This document shows, piece by piece, positions 53,045-63,150 of a stretch of DNA of 64,000 nucleotides. The notes beneath the pieces are model-generated. The model saw only the letters and a list, made by a program, of their open reading frames with translations, ran no database searches and was not told the DNA's origin. Numbering within the stretch: position 1 is the stretch's first letter; each line of letters begins with the position of its first letter. This stretch comes from Sporichthya polymorpha DSM 43042 (GTDB taxonomy: Bacteria; Actinomycetota; Actinomycetes; Sporichthyales; Sporichthyaceae), in contig NZ_KB913029.1 of assembly GCF_000384115.1 (NCBI RefSeq), forward strand, positions 2,390,907 through 2,454,906, read 5' to 3'. Position numbers and translations under genes: made by a program.

Positions 53045-54526
53045 GTGATCGAGGAGAACGAACTGCCGGAGCAGATGCGGGTCCGGCGGGAGAAGTTGGA
53101 GCGGCTGCGGGCGACGGGAGTCGACCCGTACCCGGTGACCTTCGAGCGGACCGCGACGGCGGCCGAGCTCGCGGCGAAGCACACGGGCCTCGAGCCCGAC
53201 ACCCACACGGGGGAAACCGCCGGGGTGACCGGCCGGGTCCTGCTCTCGCGGGTCGGCGGCAAGCTCTGCTTCGCGACGCTGCGGGACGGCAGCGGCGACA
53301 TCCAGGTGATGCTCTCCCTCGACAAGCTCGGGCCGGACGCGCTCGCGGCCTGGAAGTCCGACGTCGACCTCGGGGATCACGTCGGCATCACCGGCGAGGT
53401 CATCACCTCCAAGCGGGGTGAGCTCTCGGTCCTCGCCGACTCCTGGACGCTGACCGCCAAGTGCCTGCGCCCGCTGCCGGACAAGCACAAGGGTCTGTCC
53501 GACCCGGAGGCGTTGGTCCGACAGCGTTACGTCGACCTGATCGTGAACCCCGAGGCCCGGCGGATGCTCACGATGCGCTCGGAGATGGTTCGCTCTCTGC
53601 GAAACACGTTGGCCGAGGCGGGCTTTCTCGAGGTCGAGACGCCGATGCTCCAGGCCATTCACGGCGGCGCGAATGCGCGTCCGTTCGTCACGCACATCAA
53701 TGCCTACGACGCGGACCTGTATCTGCGTATCGCGCCCGAGTTGTATCTGAAGCGACTTGCGGTCGGCGGTGTCGAGAAGGTTTTCGAGATCAACCGCAAC
53801 TTCCGGAACGAAGGCGTCGACGCGACGCACAATCCGGAGTTCACGATGCTCGAGGCGTATGAGGCCTACGGCGACTACAACACGATGGCCGACCTGACGC
53901 GACGTCTCATCCTGAACGCGACGCGCGACGCCGTCGGAAGCACCGTCATCAACCGCGGTGGCGAGGAATTCGACATCGGCGGCGAATGGCGCACGGTCAC
54001 GGTGAACGAGGGATTGTCCGAGGCCCTCGGAACCGAGATCACCGCCGACACTCCGGTCGCGGACCTGATCGCGTTGTGCCAGAAGGCGGACATCCCGTAC
54101 AACCCCGACTGGAACCGCGGCCAGATTGTTCTGGAGATGTACGAGCACCTGCTGGAGGAACGCACGGTTCTGCCGACGTTCTACCGCGATTTCCCCACCG
54201 AGGTCTCGCCGCTGACGCGGGCTCACCGGGAGGATCCGCGATTGGCGGAACGGTGGGATCTCGTCGCATTCGGCACCGAGATCGGCACTGCTTATTCCGA
54301 ACTCATCGACCCGGTGGAACAGCGCGCCCGGCTCACCGCGCAGTCGTTGCAGGCCGCCGGCGGCGACGCGGAGGCGATGCAGCTCGACGAGGACTTCCTC
54401 CGCGCCCTCGAGTACGCGATGCCCCCGACCGGCGGCATGGGCATGGGCGTCGACCGGCTGCTCATGATGATGACCGGCGCCAGCATCCGGCAGACCGTGC
54501 TGTTCCCGTTCGTCCGTCCGGAGTGA
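53045..54526 (+). CDS. lysS: Lysyl-tRNA synthetase, class II
   Basis: A 493-residue synthetase with an N-terminal OB-fold anticodon domain (VTGRVLLSRVGGKLCFATLR) and a class II core: motif 2 NFRNEGVDATHNPEFTMLEA and motif 3 GMGMGVDRLLMMMTG. GTG start at 53045. It overlaps argA by 4 bases. A full-length housekeeping enzyme. Confidence 0.96.
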   Translation: MIEENELPEQMRVRREKLERLRATGVDPYPVTFERTATAAELAAKHTGLEPDTHTGETAGVTGRVLLSRVGGKLCFATLRDGSGDIQVMLSLDKLGPDALAAWKSDVDLGDHVGITGEVITSKRGELSVLADSWTLTAKCLRPLPDKHKGLSDPEALVRQRYVDLIVNPEARRMLTMRSEMVRSLRNTLAEAGFLEVETPMLQAIHGGANARPFVTHINAYDADLYLRIAPELYLKRLAVGGVEKVFEINRNFRNEGVDATHNPEFTMLEAYEAYGDYNTMADLTRRLILNATRDAVGSTVINRGGEEFDIGGEWRTVTVNEGLSEALGTEITADTPVADLIALCQKADIPYNPDWNRGQIVLEMYEHLLEERTVLPTFYRDFPTEVSPLTRAHREDPRLAERWDLVAFGTEIGTAYSELIDPVEQRARLTAQSLQAAGGDAEAMQLDEDFLRALEYAMPPTGGMGMGVDRLLMMMTGASIRQTVLFPFVRPE

Positions 54527-55032
54527 GCGTGCAGATCCGGCGCGCTCGCACCGCGGACGTGCGGGAGATCCAGCGCTTCATCGACGTCTACGCCGACGAC
54601 AAGATCCTGCTCTCGAAGCCGACCGTCCAGCTGTACGAGGACGTGCAGGAGTTCTGGATCGCCGAGCGGACGACCGAGACCGGCCCCCGGGTCGTCGGCT
54701 GCGGGGCGCTGCACGTGATGTGGGAGGACCTCGCCGAGGTCCGCACCCTGGCCGTCACCCCGGACGAGCGCGGCACCGGCGTCGGGCACCTGCTGCTGGC
54801 GAAGCTGATCGAAGTCGCGCGGGAACTCGGCGTCGCGCGGGTGTTCTGCCTGACCTTCGAGGTCGAGTTCTTCACCAAGCACGGATTCCAGCAGATCGAC
54901 GGCGTCCCGGTCGATCAAGAGGTGTACGCGCAGATTCTGCAGTCGTACGACGAAGGTGTCGCCGAGTTCCTGGATCTCGAACGGGTGAAGCCGAACACCT
55001 TGGGTAACTCCCGGATGCTGCTGACCTTATAG
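54523..55032 (+). CDS. argA: Amino-acid N-acetyltransferase (ArgA type, GNAT)
   Basis: A 169-residue single-domain GNAT acetyltransferase that makes N-acetylglutamate for arginine synthesis. The acetyl-CoA loop is VTPDERGTGVGHLLL; GCGALHVMWEDLAEVRTLAV and VKPNTLGNSRMLLTL closely follow the stand-alone actinobacterial ArgA (as in M. tuberculosis). The start is the GTG at 54523, overlapping the lysS stop, or the GTG two codons later. Confidence 0.9.
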   Translation: MSVQIRRARTADVREIQRFIDVYADDKILLSKPTVQLYEDVQEFWIAERTTETGPRVVGCGALHVMWEDLAEVRTLAVTPDERGTGVGHLLLAKLIEVARELGVARVFCLTFEVEFFTKHGFQQIDGVPVDQEVYAQILQSYDEGVAEFLDLERVKPNTLGNSRMLLTL

Positions 55033-55132
55033 ATTCCTCTAAGCTGGAACGACTGAGCCGGATTGCGAGGCCGGGGAATTCCTGCTTTGCTTTTCCGCGT
55101 ATCGAACCGTTGCAGACAGGGGAATGCCCACC

Positions 55133-55459
55133 ATGGCGCAAAAGACGCTGGTCATTCTTGAGGACGACCTGGACGGCGGTGAGGCCGCTGAGACGGTTTC
55201 CTTCTCGCTCGACGGCGTCGCCTACGAGATCGATCTTTCCGCCAAGAACGCCGCGAAGTTGCGCGACGCGATGGCCCTCTATGTGGGCTCCGCCCGCCGT
55301 GTGGGTGGCCGCGCCGCCCGCGGTAAGGCGAAGGCCCGCACCGGAAACGCGCGCACTGCCGACATCCGGGAATGGGCGCGGACGAACGGTCTCGACGTGA
55401 GCGAACGCGGTCGTATTCCCGCGTCGATCGTCGAGCAGTACGAGAAGGTTCACAAATAG
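55133..55459 (+). CDS. lsr2: Lsr2 nucleoid-associated silencer
   Basis: A 108-residue H-NS-like bridging protein that silences AT-rich and acquired DNA in actinobacteria. The N-terminal dimerisation part (AQKTLVILEDDLDGGEAAET) and C-terminal DNA-binding part (ADIREWARTNGLDVSERGRI, with the RGR minor-groove hook) are complete. The ATG at 55133 is preferred over the one at 55124, as AGGGG lies at a proper distance. It may well act on the less GC-rich EPS block of this window (inference). Confidence 0.95.
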   Translation: MAQKTLVILEDDLDGGEAAETVSFSLDGVAYEIDLSAKNAAKLRDAMALYVGSARRVGGRAARGKAKARTGNARTADIREWARTNGLDVSERGRIPASIVEQYEKVHK

Positions 55460-55499
55460 GACATCCGGTCCCCGAACCGAACAACGCTTCAGCTGCAGC

Positions 55500-55528
55500 G
55501 GCCCCGCACCGATGAGAGGTGCGGGGCC
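55500..55528 (+). terminator. Terminator of lsr2
   Basis: GGCCCCGCACC and GGTGCGGGGCC form a perfect stem around a 7-base loop, 40 bases after the lsr2 stop and before the clpC promoter region. Confidence 0.85.
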
Positions 55529-55672
55529 CTCGTTGTTGCGGGAGCGTTCTGGGCGTTGTTCAGGGCAGGTAACGGCTGTGGTCCTCGCCCGTCATGACCA
55601 GGTCCCCGGGACTAGAGTGGCGAAGGACGGCGTTAGGCCCTCGCACGTAAAGGCCGTAGGGGAGCGCAGAAC

Positions 55673-58174
55673 ATGTTCGAGAGATTCACCGACAGAGCCC
55701 GTCGGGTGGTCGTCCTGGCCCAGGAAGAGGCCCGGATGCTCAACCACAACTACATCGGGACCGAGCACATCCTGCTCGGCCTCATCCACGAGGGCGAGGG
55801 TGTCGCTGCGAAGGCCCTGGAGAGCCTGGGCATTTCGCTGGAGGCCGTCCGCCAGCAGGTCGAGGAGATCATCGGCCAGGGCCAGCAGGCCCCGTCCGGG
55901 CACATCCCCTTCACTCCGCGCGCCAAGAAGGTCCTGGAGCTGTCGCTGCGCGAGGCGCTGCAGCTCGGCCACAACTACATCGGCACCGAGCACATCCTGC
56001 TCGGTCTCATCCGCGAGGGTGAGGGCGTCGCCGCCCAGGTGCTGGTCAAGCTCGGCGCGGACCTCAACCGTGTCCGCCAGCAGGTCATCCAGCTCCTGTC
56101 CGGCTACCAGGGCAAGGAGCCGGCGGCCGCCGGCGGTCCCCAGGAAGGCACGCCGTCCACCTCGCTCGTGCTCGACCAGTTCGGCCGCAACCTCACGCAG
56201 GCCGCCCGGGAGGGCAAGCTCGACCCGGTCATCGGGCGCGAGAAGGAGATCGAGCGGGTCATGCAGGTCCTCTCGCGGCGCACCAAGAACAACCCGGTGC
56301 TGATCGGCGAGCCCGGCGTCGGCAAGACCGCCGTCGTCGAGGGCCTGTCCCAGAAGATCGTCCGCGGCGAGGTCCCCGAGACCCTCAAGGACAAGCAGCT
56401 GTACACCCTCGACCTCGGCGCCCTGGTCGCCGGTTCCCGCTACCGCGGTGACTTCGAGGAGCGGCTGAAGAAGGTCCTCAAGGAGATCCGCACCCGCGGC
56501 GACATCATCCTGTTCATCGACGAGCTGCACACGCTGGTCGGTGCCGGCGCTGCTGAAGGAGCCATCGACGCCGCGTCGATCCTGAAGCCGATGCTCGCCC
56601 GCGGTGAGCTGCAGACCATCGGCGCGACGACGCTGGACGAGTACCGCAAGCACCTGGAGAAGGACGCCGCGCTCGAGCGCCGCTTCCAGCCGATCCAGGT
56701 CGCGGAGCCGTCGCTGGCGCACACCATCGAGATCCTCAAGGGCCTGCGCGACCGGTACGAGGCGCACCACCGCGTCTCGATCACCGACTCCGCGCTGGTC
56801 GCGGCCGCCACCCTGGCCGACCGCTACATCTCCGACCGGTTCCTGCCGGACAAGGCGATCGACCTCATCGACGAGGCCGGCTCGCGCATGCGCATCCGTC
56901 GCATGACCGCGCCGCCGGACCTGCGCGAGTTCGACGAGCGCATCGCCTCGGTCCGCCGGGACAAGGAGTCGGCGATCGACGCGCAGGACTTCGAGAAGGC
57001 TGCCTCGCTCCGCGACAAGGAGAAGCAGCTCCTCGCCGAGAAGTCGACGCGCGAGAAGGAGTGGAAGGCCGGCGACATGGACGTCGTCGCCGAGGTGGAC
57101 GAGGAGCTCATCGCCGAGGTCCTCGCGACCGCGACGGGCATCCCGGTCTTCAAGCTGACCGAGGAGGAGTCGACCCGACTGCTCCGCATGGAGGACGAGC
57201 TGCACAAGCGCGTCATCGGTCAGAAGGAAGCCATCAAGGCCCTCTCGCAGGCGATCCGCCGTACCCGCGCCGGTCTGAAGGACCCGAAGCGTCCGGGTGG
57301 TTCGTTCATCTTCGCCGGCCCGTCCGGTGTCGGTAAGACCGAGCTGTCCAAGACCCTCGCGGAGTTCCTGTTCGGCGACGAGGACGCCCTCATCGCCCTG
57401 GACATGTCCGAGTTCTCCGAGAAGCACACGGTCTCGCGCCTGTTCGGTTCGCCCCCCGGCTACGTGGGCTACGAAGAGGGCGGCCAGCTGACTGAGAAGG
57501 TGCGGCGCAAGCCGTTCTCGGTGGTCCTGTTCGACGAGGTCGAGAAGGCCCACCCGGACATCTTCAACTCGCTGCTGCAGATCCTGGAGGACGGTCGCCT
57601 GACCGACGCCCAGGGTCGGGTCGTCGACTTCAAGAACACCGTCATCATCATGACGACGAACCTGGGTACCCGGGACATCTCCAAGGGCATCAACCTGGGC
57701 TTCGCGGCCGACGGCAACCAGCAGACCGGCTACGAGCGGATGAAGCTCAAGGTCCAGGACGAGCTCAAGCAGCACTTCCGGCCCGAGTTCCTCAACCGCG
57801 TCGACGACATCGTCGTGTTCCACCAGCTGTTCGAGGAGGAGATCATCCAGATCGTGGATCTGATGGTCGCCAAGCTCGACGAGCGGCTGAAGGACAAGGA
57901 CATGGCCGTCGAGGTCACGCCGGCGGCGAAGCAGCTGCTCGCGAAGCGGGGCTTCGACCCGGTCCTCGGCGCCCGGCCCCTGCGTCGTGCGATTCAGCGC
58001 GAGGTCGAGGACGCCCTCTCGGAGAAGATCCTCTACTCCGAGCTGCGTCCGGGCCAGATCGTCGTCGTGGACGTCGAGGGCGAGGGCGACTCGGCCAAGT
58101 TCACCTTCCGCGGTGAGCCGAAGCCGATCACCGTCCCCGACTCCCCGCCGGTGGAGCTCGGCTCTACGGAGTAG
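55673..58174 (+). CDS. clpC: ClpC AAA+ unfoldase
   Basis: An 833-residue Hsp100 unfoldase that feeds proteins to ClpP. Two N-terminal Clp_N repeats ([20 protein letters not shown] and [19 protein letters not shown]), NBD1 Walker A GEPGVGKT (about 212), a UVR-like middle ([20 protein letters not shown]) and NBD2 Walker [10 protein letters not shown] (about 549) are present in order. Length matches ClpC1. The stop lies 11 bases inside the convergent mutY gene. Confidence 0.97.
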   Translation: MFERFTDRARRVVVLAQEEARMLNHNYIGTEHILLGLIHEGEGVAAKALESLGISLEAVRQQVEEIIGQGQQAPSGHIPFTPRAKKVLELSLREALQLGHNYIGTEHILLGLIREGEGVAAQVLVKLGADLNRVRQQVIQLLSGYQGKEPAAAGGPQEGTPSTSLVLDQFGRNLTQAAREGKLDPVIGREKEIERVMQVLSRRTKNNPVLIGEPGVGKTAVVEGLSQKIVRGEVPETLKDKQLYTLDLGALVAGSRYRGDFEERLKKVLKEIRTRGDIILFIDELHTLVGAGAAEGAIDAASILKPMLARGELQTIGATTLDEYRKHLEKDAALERRFQPIQVAEPSLAHTIEILKGLRDRYEAHHRVSITDSALVAAATLADRYISDRFLPDKAIDLIDEAGSRMRIRRMTAPPDLREFDERIASVRRDKESAIDAQDFEKAASLRDKEKQLLAEKSTREKEWKAGDMDVVAEVDEELIAEVLATATGIPVFKLTEEESTRLLRMEDELHKRVIGQKEAIKALSQAIRRTRAGLKDPKRPGGSFIFAGPSGVGKTELSKTLAEFLFGDEDALIALDMSEFSEKHTVSRLFGSPPGYVGYEEGGQLTEKVRRKPFSVVLFDEVEKAHPDIFNSLLQILEDGRLTDAQGRVVDFKNTVIIMTTNLGTRDISKGINLGFAADGNQQTGYERMKLKVQDELKQHFRPEFLNRVDDIVVFHQLFEEEIIQIVDLMVAKLDERLKDKDMAVEVTPAAKQLLAKRGFDPVLGARPLRRAIQREVEDALSEKILYSELRPGQIVVVDVEGEGDSAKFTFRGEPKPITVPDSPPVELGSTE

Positions 58175-59102
58175 CCACACCCGGTAGACGGAACATCTCG
58201 TCGCCGGCGGCCTCGATGAGGCCGTCGGCGACGAGCCCGTTAAAGGCCCGTTCGCGCTGCTCGGCCCTGTCCCAGCAGGCGGCGAGGACGTCGGCGGGGA
58301 CGGCGTCCGGGAACGCGTCGCGCAGGACGGCCAGCAGCCGGCCGCGGACCTGGCGGTCGGTGCCGGCGTAGGTCTGGACCCTGCGGGGCGGGCCGTCGTC
58401 GGCGGGCCGGCCCGCGGCGTGCCAGGCGCAGTTGGCGACGACGGGGCAGAGCTCGCAGCGGGGGGAGCGAGCGGTGCAGACCAGCGCCCCGAGCTCCATG
58501 GACGCGACGGCCCAGCGGGCGGCGGTGGCGGGGTCCTCGGGCAGCAGTGCCGTCGCCCGGGCGCGCTCGGCGGCGGTGATCGAGGTGCCCGGGAGCTCGC
58601 GCCCGTCGACGGTGCGCGCGAGAACGCGACGCACGTTCGTGTCGAGGACGACGTGGCGCCGTCCGTAGGCGAAGGACGCGACCGCGGCTGCCGTGTAGTC
58701 GCCGATGCCGGGGAGGGCTCGCAGCGCCTCGTAGTCGGCGGGGACGACGCCGTCGTGGCGTTCGGTGATGGCGACCGCCGCCTCGTGCAGGCGCAGCGCC
58801 CGGCGCGGGTACCCGAGCCGGCCCCAGGCGGCCACCGCCTCGCCGGGGGAGTCGGCGGCGAGCGCGTCCGGCGTCGGCCAGCGCGTCATCCACGCCTCGT
58901 ACACGGGCCGGACCCGCGCGACCGGGGTCTGTTGGAGCATCACTTCGCTGACGAGGACCGACCAGCCGTCGATGCCGGGCGCGCGCCAGGGCAGGTCCCG
59001 CGCGTTGGCGGCATACCACTGCAGGACCTGTGAGACCAGTCGCGTTCCCGGCGTGGCTTCCAGGTCCGGCGACGGGTCCGGCCTACCGTGGCGAGCAGTC
59101 AT
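58164..59102 (-). CDS. mutY: A/G-specific adenine glycosylase
   Basis: A 312-residue DNA repair glycosylase that removes adenine opposite 8-oxoguanine. The catalytic EVMLQQTPV and [19 protein letters not shown] helix-hairpin-helix with the later Asp in VLDTNVRRV are present. The 4Fe-4S ligands are C-x6-C-x2-C-x5-C ([17 protein letters not shown]). The ATG at 59102 overlaps the divergent ATG at 59101. A later in-frame GTG near the conserved domain is possible. Confidence 0.93.
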   Translation of the reverse strand: MTARHGRPDPSPDLEATPGTRLVSQVLQWYAANARDLPWRAPGIDGWSVLVSEVMLQQTPVARVRPVYEAWMTRWPTPDALAADSPGEAVAAWGRLGYPRRALRLHEAAVAITERHDGVVPADYEALRALPGIGDYTAAAVASFAYGRRHVVLDTNVRRVLARTVDGRELPGTSITAAERARATALLPEDPATAARWAVASMELGALVCTARSPRCELCPVVANCAWHAAGRPADDGPPRRVQTYAGTDRQVRGRLLAVLRDAFPDAVPADVLAACWDRAEQRERAFNGLVADGLIEAAGDEMFRLPGVATP

Positions 59103-59988
59103 GAACTCCATTCTCGATCCAGCCGGTGAACGGCCCTCGGCGGTGTACTGGCGTCGACGGGCGATGGTGTTTGCTGCGTTCGCGGTCGTGGTGCTCCTGA
59201 TGGCGAAGGCCTGCGGCGGGGATGGGCCCGACCTGTCGAAGACCGTGGTGCAGCGGGAGGTCCCGCTCGTCTCGACCTTCACGCCGACCCCGAAAGCGAC
59301 GCCAGTCCCGACCGAGGCGCCGTCCAGCGACCCCGGAGTCGCTGACGACCCGAACAACCCCTACGAGCCCGGCGGTACGCCCGCGGCCCCGTGCTCCGAC
59401 CCGAACGTCGCGGACATGGTCGGCGAGGACGGTCAGCCGCTCTGCGACGAGACCGTGACCCCGGCGACCGCGACTCCGACCGCCACCGCCGCGACCGTGG
59501 GTCCGACGGTCGGTCCGACAGCCAAGCCGACGAAGACCGCGAAGCCGACCCCGTCGGTGACCGCGACCCCGACCTCCGACAGCGAGGCCGCGGGCCCGAA
59601 CTCGTGCGCCAAGTCCGCGCTCGCCGTCAAGCTCAAGACCGACCAGCGCGTGTACTCCGGCAAGCAGAAGCCGAAGCTCTACCTCGGCGTCCAGAACACC
59701 GGCGACGTCGCGTGCCTGGTCGACATGGGCTCGAAGGCGCTGTCGATCACGATCATCTCCGGCAAGGACCGCATCTGGTCCTCCGACGACTGCCAGGGCA
59801 AGGGCACCAGCGACGTCCGTCTCCTGAAGCCGGGTCAGACCCTCTGGGCCCGCTCCATCTGGGGCAAGGTCCGCTCCCAGCCCGGCTGCCCGAAGGGCAT
59901 GGCCGCCGCGAAGCCCGGCACCTACGTCGTGGAGGGCTCCGCCGGCGGCGTTCAGGCCCGCAAGCGCGCCGTCATCGACCTCCGCTGA
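59101..59988 (+). CDS. Membrane-anchored extracytoplasmic protein with Thr/Pro stalk
   Basis: A 295-residue protein with one N-terminal transmembrane helix (AMVFAAFAVVVLLMAKACGG, about residues 21-40), a long Thr/Pro/Ala-rich stalk with TPTATAATVGPTVGPTAKPT, and a C-terminal beta domain with three or four cysteines (NSCAKSALAVKLKTDQRVYS, VACLVD, DDCQG, PGCPKG). I do not recognise the family with certainty; it resembles extracytoplasmic Ig/DUF4232-like domains. The start codon overlaps that of the divergent mutY, leaving no separate promoter space. Confidence 0.75.
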   Translation: MNSILDPAGERPSAVYWRRRAMVFAAFAVVVLLMAKACGGDGPDLSKTVVQREVPLVSTFTPTPKATPVPTEAPSSDPGVADDPNNPYEPGGTPAAPCSDPNVADMVGEDGQPLCDETVTPATATPTATAATVGPTVGPTAKPTKTAKPTPSVTATPTSDSEAAGPNSCAKSALAVKLKTDQRVYSGKQKPKLYLGVQNTGDVACLVDMGSKALSITIISGKDRIWSSDDCQGKGTSDVRLLKPGQTLWARSIWGKVRSQPGCPKGMAAAKPGTYVVEGSAGGVQARKRAVIDLR

Positions 59989-59994
59989 CCCCCC

Positions 59995-60067
59995 CGTTGA
60001 TAAGGGGTGTCACCCTTTGTCGACCGGGGGCTGGCCGTTGATATGGGGTGTCACCCTTTGTCAACCG
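59995..60067. repeat. Tandem pair of GTGTCACCC hairpin elements
   Basis: CGTTGATAAGGGGTGTCACC (59995) and CGTTGATATGGGGTGTCACC (60036) begin two 32-base units 41 bases apart, each ending TTTGTC[A/G]ACCGG. They lie between the convergent genes ending at 59988 and 60077 and match the iniC/iniR terminator at 38719. Confidence 0.75.
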
Positions 60068-60076
60068 GGGCCGGGG

Positions 60077-61186
60077 TCAGACGTAGCGCTCGAGGATCGA
60101 GGACTCGGCGAGGCGGGAGAGGCCTTCGCGGACGGAGCGGGCGCGGGACTCGCCCACGCCTTCCACGCGCTGGAGGTCGTCGATGCTCGCCGCGAGGAGC
60201 TTCTGCAGGCCGCCGAAGTGCTCGACGAGGCGGTCGATGACGGCCGAGGGCAGACGCGGGACCTTCGCGAGCAGCCGGAAGCCGCGGGGGCTGACGGCGG
60301 CGTCGAGGGCCTCCGGGCTGCCGGAGTGGCCGAGGGCGCGGGCGACGGTCGGGAGGTCGAGCAGGTCGGTCGCGGTGAGGGAGTTCAGCGCCTCGAGCGA
60401 GTCCTCGACCGTGTACGGGTTCCGGCCGGTGATCGGCGGGAGGTAGTCGCGGGCGACCTGCTGACGGTCCGGCTCGACGCCGGAGATGAGCTCGTCCAGC
60501 TGCAGCGCGAGCAGGCGGCCGTCGGTGCCGAGTTCGACGACGTAGCCCTCGATCTCGCGGGCGATGCGGCGCACCATCTCCAGGCGCTGGGCGACGGCGG
60601 CGACGTCGCGGATCGTCACGAGGTCCTCGATCTCCAGCGCCGACAGGGTGCCGGAGACCTCGTCGAGGCGGAGCTTGTACCGCTCGAGCGTGGCGAGGGC
60701 CTGGTTCGCGCGGTCGAGGATCGAGCGCGACTCCTCGAGGACGTGCCGCTGCCCCTGGATGTAAAGGGCAATCAGATTCATCGACTGGCTGACCGAGATG
60801 ACCGGCAGCCCGACCTGGCGTGAGACGCGGTCCGCGGTGCGGTGCCGGGTACCCGACTCCTCGGTGGGGATCGACGAGTCCGGCATCAGGTGCACGGCCG
60901 CGCGCAGAATCTTCGTGGCGTCGCGGTCGAGGACGATCGCGCCGTCCATCTTCGCCAGCTCACGCAGGCGCGTCGCGGAGAACTCGACGTCCAGCACGAA
61001 CCCGCCGGTGCACATCGACTCGACGGTCTTGTCGTGGCCGAACACGATCAGCGCGCCGGTGTGGCCGCGAAGGATGCGTTCGAGGCCCTCGCGCAGTTGC
61101 GTCCCCGGGGCGACGGCGGCCAGCGTGGCGCGCAGAAGCGCCTCGTGTTCGGCTCCCGATCGATCGGGACGCTCGATCGTGGTCAC
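60077..61186 (-). CDS. disA: DNA integrity scanning diadenylate cyclase
   Basis: A 369-residue enzyme that makes cyclic di-AMP and scans DNA. The cyclase domain has MDGAIVLD (DGA) and GTRHRTADR (RHR); a coiled middle and a C-terminal helix-hairpin-helix ([20 protein letters not shown]) follow. The GTG at 61186 has GGGGGAG upstream and is preferred over the longer frame to 61267. It sits beside radA, the usual actinobacterial pairing. Confidence 0.95.
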   Translation of the reverse strand: MTTIERPDRSGAEHEALLRATLAAVAPGTQLREGLERILRGHTGALIVFGHDKTVESMCTGGFVLDVEFSATRLRELAKMDGAIVLDRDATKILRAAVHLMPDSSIPTEESGTRHRTADRVSRQVGLPVISVSQSMNLIALYIQGQRHVLEESRSILDRANQALATLERYKLRLDEVSGTLSALEIEDLVTIRDVAAVAQRLEMVRRIAREIEGYVVELGTDGRLLALQLDELISGVEPDRQQVARDYLPPITGRNPYTVEDSLEALNSLTATDLLDLPTVARALGHSGSPEALDAAVSPRGFRLLAKVPRLPSAVIDRLVEHFGGLQKLLAASIDDLQRVEGVGESRARSVREGLSRLAESSILERYV

Positions 61187-61361
61187 ACTCCCCCACCTGG
61201 CCTGCGCAGCTGCAGTCGTCCCAGCGAGTGTAAACGCCGCAACCTGCGGATTCGCACGACCTGGCAACAGAACGCGACCGGTTCGTCACCGACCCTTTGC
61301 GTGAACCACAACGGTTTCTGGTGCTTCTGAGCCGTTTTCACGCTCCGTCGCACACGGGGCG

Positions 61362-62768
61362 TCAGGCGCGGTGCAGGGTTCGCAACGGCACGGGCGGTTC
61401 CGGAGCGACCGCGGCGGCCCAGGCCAGGGCGAGTGTCGAGCACTCGATGACGGCCATGCCCTTCGGTGCCGCGTCCGAATTCCCGGGCGGGACGATCGCG
61501 CGCTTGAACCCGAGCCGCTGCGCCTCGGCCAGGCGCCGCGCCACGCCGGTGACGGGGCGGATCTCGCCGGTCAGGCCGACCTCCCCGAGTGCGACGAGGT
61601 CACCTGGGAGCGCCTCGTCGGTCGCGCCGCTCGCGACCGCCAGACACACCGCCAGATCCGCCGTGGGGTCGGTGATCCGGACCCCACCGACGGTCGCGGT
61701 GAACACGTCGCTCTGGCTCAGCCGCACCCCGCCGCGACGTTCGAGCACCGCCAGCGCGAGAGCGACGCGGGAGGAGTCGAGCCCCGAGCTCGTCCGGCGC
61801 GGGTGGTTGCCGATCGCCGGCCCGACGAGCGCCTGGATCTCCGCGACCAGCGGACGTCGGCCCTCGACGGTGACGGTGACGCACTGGCCAGGGATTCCCG
61901 CCGCGGTGCGGGAGAGGAACAGCCCGCTGGGGTCGGGGAGTTCCTCGATCCCGTCGTCGCGCAGGCCGAAGCAGCCGACCTCGTCGGAGGGGCCGTAGCG
62001 GTTCTTCACGCCGCGCACCATGCGCAGCCGGCCGGTGCGCTCGCCCTCGAAGTGCAGGACGACGTCGACGAGGTGCTCCAGCACCCGCGGCCCGGCGATG
62101 CTGCCGTCCTTGGTGACGTGGCCGACGAGCACCGTCGTCATCCCACGGTCCTTCGCCAGGCGCGTCAGGCCGGCGGCGACCTCGCGCACCTGCGTGACGC
62201 CGCCCGCGCTGCCCTCGGCGTCGGCGGTCGCGATCGTCTGGACGGAGTCGACGATCAGCAGCGCCGGATCGACCTCCGCGACGTGCTCCGCGACCGCGCC
62301 GAGGTCGGTCTCGGCGGCGAGGTAGAGGGTCTGCTCCAGCGCGTTCACGCGGCCGGCGCGCAGGCGCACCTGGGCCGCGGACTCCTCGCCGGTGACGTAG
62401 AGGACCTTCGCGCCCGTCCGGGCGAACCGGGCCGCGACCTCGAGCAGCAGCGTCGACTTGCCGACGCCGGGCTCGCCGGCGAGCAGCACGACCGCTCCGG
62501 CGACGAGCCCGCCGCCGAGCACCCGGTCGAGCTCACCGACGCCGCTGGGAGTCGACCTCGCGTCCTCGGCGCTGATCTCGGCGATCGGCTGCGGCGTCGA
62601 CCGCGGCACGATCCGCCCGGCCGTCCGCCGCGTCGTCCCCGGCGCGGCCACGACCTCGCTCATCGAGCTCCACGCGTGGCACTCCCCGCACCGGCCGACC
62701 CACTTCGCCGTCTGCCAGCCGCACTCGCCGCACCGGTACGCCACCCGGGACCCTGTCGCCTTCGCCAT
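61362..62768 (-). CDS. radA: RadA/Sms DNA repair ATPase
   Basis: A 468-residue recombination and repair protein. A four-Cys zinc finger (RCGECGWQTAKWVGRCGECH), Walker A GEPGVGKSTLL, the RadA-specific VKNRYGPSDEVG motif and a C-terminal Lon-like domain are all present. ATG at 62768. The 175-base gap to disA holds no gene. Confidence 0.95.
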   Translation of the reverse strand: MAKATGSRVAYRCGECGWQTAKWVGRCGECHAWSSMSEVVAAPGTTRRTAGRIVPRSTPQPIAEISAEDARSTPSGVGELDRVLGGGLVAGAVVLLAGEPGVGKSTLLLEVAARFARTGAKVLYVTGEESAAQVRLRAGRVNALEQTLYLAAETDLGAVAEHVAEVDPALLIVDSVQTIATADAEGSAGGVTQVREVAAGLTRLAKDRGMTTVLVGHVTKDGSIAGPRVLEHLVDVVLHFEGERTGRLRMVRGVKNRYGPSDEVGCFGLRDDGIEELPDPSGLFLSRTAAGIPGQCVTVTVEGRRPLVAEIQALVGPAIGNHPRRTSSGLDSSRVALALAVLERRGGVRLSQSDVFTATVGGVRITDPTADLAVCLAVASGATDEALPGDLVALGEVGLTGEIRPVTGVARRLAEAQRLGFKRAIVPPGNSDAAPKGMAVIECSTLALAWAAAVAPEPPVPLRTLHRA

Positions 62769-62862
62769 GCTTCGAACACTAGTTCGTACCCCCGACAATC
62801 CCCGGCAGGCGCGCCCTCGCCCCCCTCGCCCCCCGCCGCCGTCCGCCGACCCCGTCGCTCCG

Positions 62863-63044
62863 CTCATGCATGAGCAGAGAGTCGAAATTCGGACATGGCG
62901 CGCCCGATTTTCGACCACCCGGTCATGCATGAGCGGGGTGCGCGTCCCGTCGGCCGTGTCCGACTGCTCATGCATGAGCAGGGGGTCGATATTCGGACAT
63001 GGCGCGCCCGATTTTCGACCACCCGGTCATGCATGAGCGGGGTG
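62863..63044. repeat. Two 78-bp direct repeats bounded by TCATGCATGA palindromes
   Basis: Copies at 62863-62940 and 62967-63044 match at 75 of 78 positions. Each starts CTCATGCATGAGC, contains an inner hairpin (TCGAAATTCGG with CCGATTTTCGA) and ends GGTCATGCATGAGCGGGGTG. It looks like a small non-coding element duplicated between radA and purC. Confidence 0.85.
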
Positions 63045-63120
63045 CCTGGTGAAGCAGCGGGAGTGCCTGGTGGAGCAGAGCGGGGTGCCTGGTGAAGCAG
63101 CGCGGGGTGCCTGGTGAAGC
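63041..63120 (+). repeat. Four tandem GGTGCCTGGTGAAGC repeats before purC
   Basis: Units begin at 63041, 63062 (one variant, AGTGCCTGGTGGAGC), 63084 and 63106, with spacing of 21, 22 and 22 bases. They end 30 bases before the purC start, so they fill its promoter or leader region. Confidence 0.8.
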
Positions 63121-63150
63121 GGGGCGGCGGGGGCGGGGGAGGATGGACGG

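Noticed and set aside
63041-63120. CRISPR array
   Set aside because: The repeats are 15 bases with 6-7-base gaps, too short for spacers, and no cas genes are present.
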